From the NCBI GenBank assembly GCA_950295325.1, contig OX485806.1, forward strand, positions 27,092,001 to 27,156,000: DNA of 64,000 nt, written 5' to 3'. Below the pieces are notes generated by a model, which searched no databases, was not told the origin of the DNA, and saw only the letters and a list, made by a program, of their open reading frames with translations. Origin of the DNA: Polytrichum commune (Eukaryota; Streptophyta; Polytrichopsida; Polytrichales; Polytrichaceae). Position 1 is the first letter of the stretch. Each line of letters starts with the position of its first letter. Both the position numbers and the translations under genes were made by a program. This document shows, piece after piece, positions 9,864 through 22,329 of the stretch.

Positions 9864-12800
9864 TTAGGGAAGTCACGTTCTTCGAGATTTTAGTAGGACA
9901 TGATCGAGGAGGAGGGAGGTGGTTCCTCGAGAGTGGGTTTAGGGTTGAGGAGGGTGAGGGAGGGTGAGGGAGGTTGTTCCTCGGGAGTTGGTGTGATTTG
10001 GGTGTCATCCCATGGCCAGTGCAAGGAGTGTTGTTCATTCTCCATGTTCTCCTCTCTTTCACATGATGTCCTGCTCTCCATCTGCCCTTTGACCCATCAT
10101 GTATGTATTGTTCTACACATCTTTTCATTCATGACTATATTCGTTAATTAGAGACTTTGGAAAGTCTCAAATTAAATGCAAATGGCTTAATATCTGGTCC
10201 AATTTCTTATTATGATGACATGTATTTGTGCCAAATTGGTTAGTGTTGCCCACGCGAATCACTTTATGAAGTCACATCGAGTACATTTTTGTCTTGTTCT
10301 TGTTCTTTATTTGAGAACCATATCCTTAAATATTCTCAAAATCATGAAAAAGTCTCCAATTACCGAATATAGTGATAGATACCTTACTCAAAGAATAAGT
10401 TTGCACACCAGAATGCAAAACACCGGCAAACAGAAGCAAACCGTAATCAACCCACAACCATAGTCAAAAGAGGTCGAGAGCCAAGGCAGAGAGCCTATAG
10501 TGAAGGCGAAGTGAAGGTGGAGAGACTAGTTGGCAACGAAATTCTCAGGAATGGGCGCCACCTAAGAAAGCCACCTAAGAATTAGGTACTTGGACACGGT
10601 ATTAGGCACTCGACCACGGAATTAGGTGGACGATGCACGGTTATAGGGTTAAAACCCCACGGTAATAGGGTAAACAAAGGCATTAATGTGGAAAATCCTT
10701 TGATGTACAAGGAAGATTATGCCATCATTTTGAGAAACAAATTATGCAGATTATTTAGGTCATAGAGGGAGAAGAATATAGGACTAGTGATTAGTATATA
10801 AATGAGGAATTGTTGCCAAGTCAATCAATTTTGAAGCCACATCACCTATACCTTTAGGCTTGGTAACTGCCAATTATGTTAGTAAAGTGTATTGGTAAAT
10901 TATACATATACGGAATTTGGAATATGTAGTCATAGTAAAGATGAAAGTAAAAATTTAGGATTATGAACATTCAAGACGCTTAACCGTTTGAAAATAAAAC
11001 TCTCATCTAGGAATGTTGGAGATAAAATAGGGTCTAGAGAGAAAGAAGATGAATATCGTTTAGAACGTAGATTCTAGTAAGAAGGGGAAAAAAATATTAT
11101 ATATAGGAAGACGTTTTTAGGAGACACACATATTTCCATAGCAACGAAGCTATCCTAAGACTGAGTGTCAAACAACATTAAATTTATCTTGTTTCTTTTC
11201 TCCTTCGAGGCATTCTTCTCAATACACATACAATTTCTTTACACTCAAGAAGTGTTAGCTTTTATTTGTGAATTATTTGTGAATTGTTGGATGTTGTGAG
11301 ACATGAATTATTTGTCAATTGAATGGAAAGTAGCATCTTTTTAGTAGACATTCAAAAGAGTAGTGTAAAGATGAGACTGAAGCACTCAAGACTTTGGAGA
11401 ATTAATAAAAATTTGAGAAAACAAAGTGACATTGAATCAACCCTTAACTCTTATCATGACTTGATAGAATTACGATCAAGTATATTAACCTTTTCATAAA
11501 GAAACACTTTTAATTAAACTCCTCAAAATGGAGTGTTAAAATTGATTGTTTATAGACAAAAGAATTATAGCTCGTGCTTTATAAAAAAAATCAACCAAAG
11601 TATATTCTTAATGAGATGGTTTATGACGATATATGGTTAAGTATGACGAGAAGTGTACTTATGATTATGTCAATGTGGTTAAACTTATCATATCATATGC
11701 ATTCTTAAAACACTTAGAAGAATTATAGTAGTAACACTTGAGCTTAAAGAAGAAAGACACAAGAATATGCATTCCTATTTAAGACATTGACATTCAATTC
11801 TCACTAAAACCTTAACTTACCAAGGAAGTGATTTGATATTATACAAAATTACGTACCTTATATGTATATATATACACAAAATTTGACATAAATCTAAGTA
11901 TGAATGATTGGATGTTGAAGTATTCATATATCAAAAAATTATAAAGAGAATTATGAATTTAACCTTCTTTGAGAAACTTAATTAAAGCTATTGGAGAGTT
12001 CTTTTGTCATCACTAATTAATGATATTGATTGACATAATTTGATTATGAAAGATATGGATGGAACTTTAGGATATTAACATACCTCTAAAATCTAGCTCC
12101 ATCTTAGTTGTCTCACGATCAATGAGACTCATATTGGGAGTGGATATAATTAAAATTGAGATATTTTAAACTCGAAAGTAACCATATTCAAATCATAAAG
12201 GGAAAGAGAAGTTAACACTTGAAAAAACGGTTTTTGACCGAACACATTAATGAGGCACGATATCTCTCAAGCGATTATAAATTATCACGATGTTCCATCG
12301 AGAATCTACCTAGCTTATTACAAAGGAACGACCCATAATGTTCATCAACGACTGCGGCAATTAAGATTTGTAGAACAAGATATGTAAGACAAGATCTATA
12401 AGATAGGATTTGAGCTACTAGATATGAAGGACCGGATGTGAATGATGGTAATTGAATAACTGTAAATGTAAGTTCTTGATGCAAATAAAAGGAATTACAC
12501 AAGTATCTATGTGCAAATAACTTTGCTACTTAAGGAAAATTTTATTTCCTTATTTTGTATCATACACCCTACGGAATACTAATTCCTATTACTCCTACGC
12601 GTGATGTATATATTGATTTGTGTTCAATATGCCACTGTATCTAACAGAGCTTAGCTCTTACTCCTAATACTTAAGGTAGACGACCTGTTTCCGATTAGGC
12701 CCCCAATCACGCAGTATAGGCCGACCTATTTCCGACCATAGGCTTGCATTATTTTCGAATTCATTCGTGAACAGTGACGGAAATATGTTTCCGGGGTGAC

Positions 12801-13181
12801 AGGATGTTGGTCTCCTGTTAATGTGAAATGGTTGGCGCCGAGAATGGAAACCGGATATGGAGTGATTATGATAACCATCATGTGCATGATCTGGAATGGG
12901 TGGCGTCATGGTTGCTCATCTAACTTTGGGTGTGCAGAATTTGGCGTGAGAGTGGTTGAGGATGACACAACAAAATTAACAATATCACTTTCCAAAATTG
13001 ATGGTGATCTAGACACTTCTGAGCAAAAAAAAACGAGATCCCGATCTTGGTAGTGAGTGAATAAGAGAGCAACAATGGGGCGCCCTCCACTCAAGCCATA
13101 TCTTGCACACAACATTGAAGCTTCGACTCTGAGCCACATAGCATTGAGTGGTTTTTTATTCAGAATTTTTAGTACAACAAC
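9864..13181. other. Long AT-rich interval without recognised genes
   Basis: No protein-coding gene identified. Small observations are: a purine-rich stretch with repeated 'gagggtgaggga' at about 9,940-9,985; imperfect tandem 'acacggtattagg'-type units at about 10,585-10,665; and an isolated TAAGGTAGACG terminus at about 12,672, like those of the local MITE families. The 11-12.5 kb part is strongly AT-rich and unassigned. Confidence 0.4.
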
Positions 13182-13562
13182 ATGGCACCTCAGAGATTCA
13201 CTACCACCACCCAGTACGAGGAGAGCGATCACATGCTAGTCACTGATGAGGAGAACGATGAGGAGTTTGCTCCCAACCAAGAGATTGGTGACGGTTTAGG
13301 AGTGTCGGATGGAGACAGTGGCCAGAGTGACGAGGAGACTCCGAAAGAAGAGCGCCACTTCGACTACACACCATTGCATGCAGTCCATGACCATAGACAG
13401 TCACGGAGGGCTCGACCAAGTTTATCGCAGGGCTTGGGGGGCGGGCAGAGCGCGGGCTTCCGGAGCCGGGTGTAGCGCAGTAGGGCCACAGAGGGTCGAT
13501 GTTTCACTCCGAGGGGTGTACCTGTTTTCACGAACCCACGGTCTAGCCATCGTCATCGCAGC

Positions 13563-14060
13563 ATGAGAGCCGGCTTACAACATCAATCCGCATCGACACA
13601 GTATGTGGAAGACATCACCGACCTGGCGGATCCTGTGAACGCCAACACGCAGCAGAGCAGTGAGCAAAGACCTCGGCAGCATGCACTGGAGGCATCAAGG
13701 GCCAATGGACTAAGCAAAGAAAATGTACAGAGTTTCTATGACAATTTAAATCACTTGTATACCTTACATATGTATCCTCCAGAACGCGTGTGGAACTGTG
13801 ATGAGACGGGTGTGCAAGCGGGAAGAAATGGCGGCGGTATTGTCATTGTGCGCAGGGGATCCGTCATGTCCACTCGATTGTTCCCAATCAGAGAGAATGG
13901 CTCTCGGTTCTTGTCTACATGAACGCAACTGGATTAGCGATATCTACTTACGTAGCTTACATCTACAAGATAATCTCCAAGAGAAACTTCTCATAACTAT
14001 TACTAATTTGTATCGACCACAACTACATGAAACATCCTTTATGGAATGTTCTTTAATGAG
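13563..14060 (+). pseudogene. pogo-like (DDE_1) transposase remnant
   Basis: A fragment of a cut-and-paste transposase of the pogo/CENP-B-related DDE_1 group. Around 13,690-13,830 the frame encodes a helix-like KENVQSFYDNL segment and then RVWNCDETGVQAG, the conserved first catalytic-Asp block (NxDETG). After 'cgcaggggatcc' (about 13,862) the reading frame must change for the homology to go on (SVHSIVPNQREW, then VYMNATGLAI). Further stops follow before 14,060. An acidic ORF just upstream (13,182-13,475) may be the N-terminal part of the same gene but shows no diagnostic motif. The C-terminal catalytic residue was not found, so the gene is broken and truncated. Confidence 0.65.
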
Positions 14061-14250
14061 CTAACATAATTCATCTATCTCTAAATGAATGGATGAATGT
14101 AAACCTACTAATTCATTAGTTCTTATTGTTGCAATCATGGAGGCGGTCTGTCTTCAATGTGGATGTTTGTGGACAGGAAAATAGTGTGGACAGATAAGAT
14201 TTTTCATTGTTGGTCGGTGCTTACGTCACTATACGAACAACCATGATGCT

Positions 14251-14296
14251 TTCAGAGGGAATCCCTAGAAGTTTGTGAGGGGGGTTTGTAAATTCT
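14251..14296 (+). mobile_element. Orphan MULE terminus
   Basis: The sequence 'cagagggaatccctagaagt' followed by 'ttgtgagggggg' matches the inner part of the right terminal repeat of the 12.4-kb MULE (44,521-44,552). Just inside it, 'acgtcactata' is shared with the 19.0-kb terminus. Its orientation is that of a right end, yet a plus-strand transposase fragment starts right after it, so it is not the expected left end of that copy. It may belong to another deleted element or to a rearrangement. Confidence 0.6.
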
Positions 14297-14314
14297 AGGA
14301 ATTCGTAATTTGGG

Positions 14315-16924
14315 ATGGACGACTTGGTATGGACCAACCACGTAACAAATAGCCAAGGGATACACAAAATCTCTATGTTAGTTGTCATATTGTGGGATAG
14401 ACTTGATAATTTCATTAAGGGTGAACAATATCATCCTCATTTCCCTTGCAAATACACCAAGGACATCATACATGTTACCTTGCCACACTCCTTGCGAACA
14501 CCTCGTGCGAACACTCTGACACTTGTACTCAGGTTTGTCCTACTACACACTCTAACATCCATTGTTCTTCGTATTGTGGTTGTCATTATATGCTCACCAA
14601 ACAAGTTCCAATAATATTGATTCTATCATGTAATCAATATTGGAAGTATATCGGATCATGAGGGTGCCACAGTTTGATGTCTTTCACATGTTTATGTTGT
14701 TCTTCAAACCCATGAACTCATATCTCTTCCATGTGTTTTGTTGTTGCACCTACATTTAAGTGTATGTACTTCATATACCATTATATGAAATTAAATATAT
14801 ATAAACAAGTATCATTCATCGTTCTCGTATACCATTGGACGCAACAATAAAAATATCACTAATTTCATTCTTTCATGGGCATTCTAGATAAAGGTTCAAC
14901 TTTGGCCCTAAAGATAAGACCGATATAGTTCCACATGATATGTAGACTCTCTTCAAATCCACCCAAAAAAAAAAGTAGAATATATTGCTGAAGGAAAAAT
15001 GAGAGGAGAAGGTCGTACCAAAATACGAGTCTTTCGTAGTGACCAAATCAACTTGTCCAAAGACATCGCGCATTGGCAAGACGTTATCAAGCAATTATGT
15101 GAAGCGAGGGCGCCGACGTTGTTTTGTGGCGAAAAAACATTATCTGCACAATTTCTTATGTTTGCTGATTTACGAAAATGCAGAGCACTTGAATGCCGTT
15201 GGAGAACATTGCCATGACACCATGGTCTATGGATTTAGATATGCACTCAGTGTTGGTCTATCAGAGGAAATGAAACTGAAAATTATTCAAATACATTCCT
15301 ATGAGTTACACTATGTCCAAATTATGCAACAACACACCAAAGAGGTTCAAGAATTGGCCATGTCCAACATATTCTTGTTGCCGTCGGATGTCATGAACAT
15401 TTGCCGTAAGAGGACGGAAGAGCTGTGGGAGAAACATCCTTCTTATCATGTTAGTGTCCGTATGTGGACAACTGAGACTCCAAACAACGTTTTCTACTAC
15501 CAAGAGCACTCCTTAAAGGACCTTAATTCCCAGACACAAGATAACTCACCTTTCACTCTAGGTATTCAAACTGGATGACAACTAGAGATGATGGCAAATT
15601 CCGGCCATAACTACGCTCTATCAATTGATGCCACATTTGGACCAGCCAAACAAGGATGAGTTATAAATCTATGTCCTTCATGCTCATATTTGTGTTATTC
15701 ACTCCCATTCACACTTGCTACTATCTTAAAATGTGTCATTATGTTATTTATTGTGTTTTCAATGTTATTCACCCCTATTCTAATCATGAAGCTTGTGTTT
15801 CCAATAGTACCCACTCTACACGGTTACGGTTTTCGACGATTGGAGAAATGCTATACATGTAGATTTCTTTACCATTTCGCAAACACGTGAACAAGACCTT
15901 TGCTCTCTTCCTTTGGCTTTACTCTAGAGGGTTCAAAGCATTAATTCTGACTGAAATTCATCTGTCAATATTGTTGACAATGTTCATGCAAAAATTAAGA
16001 TTAAGATAAGCTCAATTGTGTTTATTCTTCGTGGAGACATTTATGTCCTTCAGTATGAGACAACAATCCTTCAACGTGATACAACCAATCTTTTGTGTAA
16101 GATAACGAATTTTCAAGCAGTTCTTCAATTCTTGTCCTCCATTTAATTTCTTCTTATGTTGTGTGGTACATGCGCAGCATGGTGTTGCCTGATGCCAGAA
16201 AAAATTGTGCTTATGGCATGTCAAGAAGGCATGGACAGAGAATAGAGTGGAAAAAATAACTAGCGTTAGAGAACATACCATTGATCTTTAGATGCTTAGT
16301 GATATCATGCACAAAAAATGATGTGATGTTGACGATGATCTTGTCAATTGGACTCTTGCGCAACTCGACATGATATCAAGCACTCATCCGAAAGCAACTA
16401 CGTTCATGAGATACATGAATGACGTTTGGCAAGCCAAGATACCAACGTGGTGTGTTGAAGCCCGACAGATAGCACATGCAAGACCAAATACAAATGCAAC
16501 CATTAAATCCTACCATTCCAACTTGAAGAACGTTTTAAACTCATCCAAAGAGAGGTTTGTGAGTAGGGGTGTGACTGGCTTATTTATCATCTAATGGGTG
16601 ACGTTTTGACTTACTAGTGGTATAGTGTCCAATACAAAGCATTTGGATTCATACACAACAAGAAACATGAGGGTATTTTTTGTGTCAACAATTATAAGAG
16701 CCAACGCCAAACCTGACACGAAAGGTTTGATTTGTATGGACGAAAATGTTGCATATGTTGGATCTATAAACAATCGCCCGAAAGTGTGGACCATCCAATC
16801 TTCGGACTATGAATGGGCACAATGTGACTACCCCAATGCCAAAGAGGGCATGATTTGCAAACATACCATTCAAGTCTTCAAGTGGACATATGCGGGCAAT
16901 CAAATTCAAGTGATAGAGGATTAG
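14315..16924 (+). pseudogene. MULE transposase pseudogene (copy 2)
   Basis: Homologous to the intact transposase of the 12.4-kb element from its residue 47 onward. Recognisable exons are 14,315-14,533 (opens MDDLVWTNHV), about 14,888-15,655 (ends at the first catalytic block ALSIDATFGP), about 15,808-16,012 (second Asp block, IVDNVHAKI) and about 16,188-16,924. The coding frame is broken by several stops and frameshifts. Two key sites are also lost: the third acidic residue is Lys (NATIKSYH against NVAIESYH in the intact copy), and the SWIM finger reads CDYPNAKEGMICKH, so its second Cys is Tyr. It cannot encode an active enzyme. Confidence 0.85.
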
Positions 16925-17189
16925 TCTTTGTGTTCTCCAGAAGAATAGAAGACATCTCTACCCACTCGGTGTGGTCCCAAGGGCCAATATTAAAATTTTG
17001 AAGATATCATTTTCTTTTAAATATAGTACAATGGGGACCAGTTCCACTTGGAAGCCTGTTCTTTTTCTTTCTCCGCGAGGTCATATATCCTAAGCTCGGC
17101 ATCGATATGATTTTTGCATAAATCCTCGAAGCTGCTTTGGACAGAGGAACTCACAATCTGGAATGGAAATGGAGATGTTGATGGAGTCC

Positions 17190-18218
17190 GGCATCAATTC
17201 TTGGTGGTTGATTGCGACTTGCTATGCGAACTATGCATATTCACATGTTCGTCACTAGAGTTGATCTTGGGTTGAAGAGGCGGCTTCTTCGCCTTAATTT
17301 TATTCTTAATAGCCGAAGGTGACATGGAGAATTTGGGTGTTGCCTTCACTACAAGGTTTTCCACCTTGGGAGTGGGTGAACGGTGATACAGAGGCTGTGT
17401 TTTCTTTCATGAAGGGAATGTGGGGAAGCCTTCAATGTTAGCTTACGTTTCTTAGATGGAGGATCATGTTCTGCTAGGACAATGGCTAAGGATCATGTAT
17501 TGACAGGAGGTGCATCAAGGTCTAGAGGTGGTGGGAAGATGGGAGGGGATGGAGCTTTTGAAGCTATGGGCAACGGAACCTTCCCAAATTTAGCAACAAA
17601 CTCGATATGTCTCCAGGATTATTAGGCTACCAACGTGAGTGGCTCCTATCCCTTATAAGGTAGAGGGGCCCTTTCCCGCTCGGGTCCTTAAACCGCTCAC
17701 TAGACCTATCCAAACAAGAGGTACATTATAGCTTCCAACCTCAAATTTCTATGTAATCATGGTGTACATTTTTGGGGTGAGTGGTTTTGGGTACCCCTAT
17801 GAGTTCTCCTTCCAAAATTCATAACTAATTCAATATTAATCCAAAATTAATTATTCCAATTGGTCCAATTTCCAATGTACTTTGCACATCTTCCAAGATT
17901 GATTCCCCCTTAATAACTCCCCAATGAACATGCCAATCTGAAATTCGAGCGGGAAAGGGCCCCTCTACCTTAGACCTTACAAACGTTAAACATCTTGTGG
18001 TAAGAAAATGTATTCTTATCCTTATGTGATTCCTTACAATGAACACAAGTAAATCAGTACCTGTTATTTGTCATCTTAGTTTTGGCCCTCTCTTGCCAAT
18101 ATGCTTCTAGCATGAGTTCTTCATACTCGTCCTTGCAATAGGTAACTGCACAATGCTTCCGATTTTGTTTCATAGTACAGCAAAATATCCTAGATTTCTC
18201 ATCATCATCAACAAACAC
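17190..18218 (-). pseudogene. Remnant of MULE ULP1-linked gene (copy 2)
   Basis: Minus-strand remains of the second MULE gene. The exon start at 18,218 follows a good 3' splice site and encodes VFVDDDEKSRIF, then TMKQNRKHCAV and YEELMLEAYWQ, aligned with the intact element's exon 2. Further left, after a MITE insertion, come FVAKFGKVPLP, PPPLDLDAPP, SKKRKLTLKA and LVVKATPKFSMSP, again colinear with exon 2 of the intact copy. The zinc-finger part and everything downstream, including the protease, are missing or unrecognisable. It is useful because it confirms the reading frame across the premature TGA in the intact copy (SRKRKLP there against SKKRKLT here). Confidence 0.7.
17658..17971. mobile_element. 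MITE with TAAGGTAGAGGGG ends
   Basis: 314 bp. The left end AGGTAGAGGGGCCCTTTCCC and the right end GGGAAAGGGCCCCTCTACCT are perfect inverted repeats for about 25 bp. TA flanks both sides (17,656-17,657 and 17,972-17,973). It lies inside the remnant of the MULE copy 2 minus-strand gene, so it inserted after that MULE. It belongs to the local group of MITEs with TAAGGTAGA ends. Confidence 0.85.
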
Positions 18219-19044
18219 CTGCAAAAAGAGCATGGAGTGTTCATTTAATATGTAACACAAAACACACTTATAGATGGACAGTGCCAAACATTGCACGACA
18301 TGAGAATATACTTGGAATAACACTGAATGACACGATGACATGACTAGAAGAACATTGAACAATGAGGAAGGACAAAATCATATGCATTGAAGAACATAAA
18401 ACAAGGGGGAAAGACACATAAAGCAATTGTGAATTGAACAAAAGGCCGCACGACGTAAACATCTTTGAAGAACATCACCATCTGAGCAGTGGATCTACAA
18501 CGTACTTGGCAACAACTAAGACAAACTTATGGAGAGTGGGAAAATTTTCTTCATACAAGTTGCCAAAAGTAGTAGTTCACAGGCCATTCACGCGTGTGAT
18601 GAATAAGAAACAAACAAAAACAACCCTAAACAGACAAAGAGCTATGAAAGTAAGACCATGTTAGAACTTAGAAGGGAATGTAGTGTGCATCAGCTTTACT
18701 CACACACACATTAATCTACTGTCAAGGCGTCTACAAGTGACTGTAGCCAAAAACTGACAAGGAACTTTGTATGGACAACACTAATTGCGGACACTAAACT
18801 GTCCCGAATAACCCCAAAACAAAACGAAAACAAATTAAGCATGCATGCGTAATTTCTTCAACTTAAACAGATCAAATCAACACAGAAGTGTTGAAGCATC
18901 CTGTTTAAGCAACCCTCCATGTCACCTACTGTCCACTGACATCCGTTCGTGACCAGTTGGGTACGTCACTATAGTCACGAGGGCAGCTTTAGAAATTTCA
19001 TCAGGAGCTTTCTAGATGTTCGTGGGGCGAATTTAACGTCCGCC

Positions 19045-20172
19045 GTACCTAACCTAGAGTTGCCTTTATTTTGACGGTCCAAATCATAGCCACACGCGTC
19101 ATTTTTAGTGAGCAGTTTTTTAATAGACATGTAACAATTCGTTCAATATAAGAGAAATCACATGCACATACTTTAGTGACCATATTTCATGCATCGCTTT
19201 GATTCTAAACAAACCCATATAAGTTTAGGCGGTGGAGAAGACACACAAGCGTACGATCATTAAAAACATCACGTTTGTCAAATAGCTTTATCCGTGCGGG
19301 ACATTGCACGCTGAATTGACGATAACAATCATTTACAAATATACCAAACCGGTAGAAATCTCCGCGAGCTGATTATCGACAACACAGAAACCGATATTAT
19401 AGATTCCATTCACGTACACCAGTAATGACCAGAATACGACTAATTCCATTCTGCGTGCATCCTATCCACAGGAATCTAATTTTGATTTGTGGGCCAAAAG
19501 TGTTGTGGACATATTTGATCCGAAGCGCATCTATTACTTGATTCAATCTTGTCAAAAGATATTATCTAGAGACAAGCAGGGAAACTGAATAGCGTGGATT
19601 AAAGAAACACAACCAGTCGGGGATTGCTCGATGAAATAACAGCAAGTTAGATATATGGTCTCAGGATAACGACCATGAGATGTTCCGAACAATTTCGTCA
19701 TAAAAACAGATTTCAAAAACCAAAATATTTGAACGCAGGACAACAGCTCTTTCTGGACACAGTCTGAACGCTTACACAAATCCAAACGGACCGTCCAGAA
19801 CTTAACAATAGACCCAACCTACATGACTTGTTTGTTCATCGGCAATTTCAATTTGATTACCGTCGACATCCCAACAAGTCTATTCCCCGACCAGCAAGCA
19901 GAAATGCATTTACGCTTGCCCCCTGCTTTTCCTAGTTTACTACCCACCAAGGTATCCAGAGCCCTTGTTGGCAGATGAAAGATCTCTCTAAAAGAGCTAA
20001 CCAGAATAGACACCTCATGATAGCCTACCGGGTCCAGCCATCCTCAGATTAGCTCTGCTATCACATCAAACTTCATTTGGCATAATACTCATCTTCAGAA
20101 AGGGTGCACAGTCATCAGTCACTCCTTTAATTTGTCCTGTGTAATGACCACAGCAATTCTGGATGTATGTAT
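19045..20172. other. Interval between MULE relic and eIF5A
   Basis: No gene recognised. The part nearest 20,172 should contain the eIF5A 3' untranslated region and polyadenylation site. No clear repeat was identified. Confidence 0.4.
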
Positions 20173-22070
20173 TTAGTTCTTGGGGCCGATATCCTTCAGA
20201 GCACAGATCTGCTCCTCCCCCATCGCAGCCATGACGGTCACCACGAGATCCTTACCCTCACCGAAACCATCCTTGAGCTGCAGCAGGTACATTAGACAGA
20301 ATACAAGTACCATTCAGTAATACCGTAGAACAGTTGAAAACCACTCTGCAGAAATTCATAACTCAGTGCACTTTGTAGACGGATATACACAGTCAATCAC
20401 TTTACATGCCTTTAAAATACCTGAGTCAGGAGCTGGTCGTCGGTTGGCAGACGCAAGTCATCCTTGGTATCACCACTGTCAGTAAGGAGGGACACCTACG
20501 CAACAATGCATGGAACACGAGTAAGAGAACAAGCATCTTGAGAAACACCCGCGAGATTCTTGTACAAGCATCACGAACGCATGAAGGATGTACAAATAAA
20601 GAAAACTTGCGATTGAATGGCGTGAACACGACAAACAAGGTACCCAGCAGTAAATAAGGAGCAAAAAGTAATGGAGGCTCACAAATCCATCCTCGGAGAT
20701 ATCGATGAGCTGGTAGTCGGTACGCACGACCTCGGGAACCTGCACAGGACCATGTAACACAACGTAAGAAACACGGGCATCTGTTAAAACTCTTCAAACA
20801 TAATAAACTTACAGCATGAAAAGACTACAGAATCCACGTCATAGTAGGAGACTCACATCACAATTGTGAGAAGAAGGCACGATATCCTCGAGCTTCTTCC
20901 CGGTGAAGATATCGATACCGACGAAGTGACATTTAGCGTGACCGTGCTTGCCGGTCTTGGAAGTAGAAACCTCAACAACCTGTGCCCATGTGACAGGATA
21001 CAAGGGTTAGGTCAGCCATAACTTCGGAACATCCTTGCCCCTTAACATACACATCCTAGGAAACTGATTTTACAAAATAAAAACGATACAAGGTCACCAA
21101 ACAGACACGACGGCAGCGAATCTATATATCCCATACCCAAGCGATGACCAAACTAACGACATCTTAAGCGGTGGCAATGGTTGCGCTAGGTTTCCCAACA
21201 ATCCATCCCAAGGGGAGTCACGTGCTACAAGATTAGAAACTCTTCTTCCCGGATCAGAACAACAACACTCACATTGGATAAAACGAGATAAAGCAACAGG
21301 TCCCTATGCCTGTGAAGTTTCGACGGTACACACTACGCTGGAGGGGAAAAGCCCTGACAGAATCTAGAATCGTCAAAACTGATCCATCCCCATCTCATTG
21401 GGATTCAGTCTATATCACCGCCACAGGCAAAAGAATCACGGACACAACCGCCGAAGTCATGATGTCTACCGCACAAAACATAGTCACAGCACGCCTAAGC
21501 GTCACCCAAATTGGAATACTAGCACTCCTCGCTCAAGAATAACCCGAGACCACAAACATCAACAAAAGATAACAGAGTTAACAAGAGAAAAAACAGGACC
21601 GTATGCCTGTGGGGTGGGCAGCACCATGCTAGGGTAACAAACCCTGACACAATCTAAAATCGCTACAACTACTCCATCCTCTGATCATTACGATTCAACC
21701 TAGGGTCATCTCCTCACTCAAAAAAACAAGAAAACAACCGCCGCATCTAAGTCATGATGTATGTCTACTAAAGCAGAACATCGCCAGCCCACGGCGAAGC
21801 CTCGGCGCAAATAAAATAAAAACACTAGGACTCCTTACGCAAGCACAAACAGCAGGAAAAAAAAATGGAATGAACAAAGCGCCAGCACGAATTATGTTGA
21901 GCATAGACCCAAACTGGAGGAGAAAAAATCCCCTGACTGTCTGTTACCTTGCAGGGCCTCTGCTTGATCACGATGTACGCATTCTTACGGATGGTACCAG
22001 CCTGCTGGGGGAAGGTCTTGGACGCTCCGGCGTCAGCCTTGGACTCGAAGTGGTGCTCATCATCCGACAT
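20173..22070 (-). CDS. eIF5A: Translation factor eIF5A
   Basis: Cytosolic factor that binds the ribosomal E site, relieves stalling during elongation and aids termination. It needs hypusine modification of one lysine. Five exons (minus strand): 22,070-21,948; 20,979-20,857; 20,739-20,683; 20,495-20,421; 20,277-20,173. All introns are GT-AG and all exons are in phase 0, giving 160 aa, the normal plant length. The start [11 protein letters not shown] is the plant-type N-terminus. The hypusine loop [12 protein letters not shown] is intact with the modified residue at Lys52. The C-terminal OB-fold part contains [22 protein letters not shown] and a terminal ALKDIGPKN. There is no damage, so the gene is probably functional. 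Intron 1 is long (about 970 bp) and holds a local duplication. Confidence 0.97.
21295..21840. repeat. Direct duplication inside eIF5A intron 1
   Basis: Two diverged units of about 300 bp in tandem, roughly 21,295-21,570 and 21,590-21,840. They share 'caggtccctatgcctgtg' / 'caggaccgtatgcctgtg', 'ccctgacagaatctagaatc' / 'ccctgacacaatctaaaatc' and a 'gtcatgatgtctac' / 'gtcatgatgtatgtctac' segment. A third faint echo precedes exon 1 ('cccctgactgtctg'). Confidence 0.65.
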
Positions 22071-22329
22071 AGTGGAAGGCTGTAAAAACACAAGAAAAAA
22101 AACAACGAAAGCGGCAGCGTCCACAGGCGATCGGAGCTCAAAAGACGCGCGGCGAGCAGGCCGTTGTTGATGTTGTCGCGGCGCAAGGGTGCTTGAACCT
22201 CCGAGACGGTGCAGAGAGGGCGCAAGTCACCCCGTCTTCTCCCTCCGAATAGCAGAAGAAGGGAAAACCCTGTGAGGCGAGGCAAAAAGCTATGGCGGAA
22301 GGCGAACCTCCACAAAGGCCCCCCACACC

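Larger units (their letters stand above)
14315..19044. mobile_element. Decayed MULE relative (copy 2), inverted
   Basis: The relic has the same two convergent genes as the intact element at 32-44.5 kb, in opposite overall orientation: transposase on the plus strand (14,315-16,924) and the ULP1-linked gene on the minus strand (17,190-18,218). The right terminus at 19,011-19,044 ('tctagatgttcgtggggcga' to 'cgtccgcc') corresponds to the left terminus of the intact copy, and the subterminal 'gctgccc' block is conserved. The ULP1 protease exons and the GCAGAACT arrays are absent. A later MITE insertion is at 17,658-17,971. The left end is not resolved. Confidence 0.75.

Noticed and set aside
12275-12660. 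Possible LTR end ('tgtatctaaca'-type sequence)
   Set aside because: No partner LTR, primer-binding site, polypurine tract or retrotransposon protein could be found nearby.
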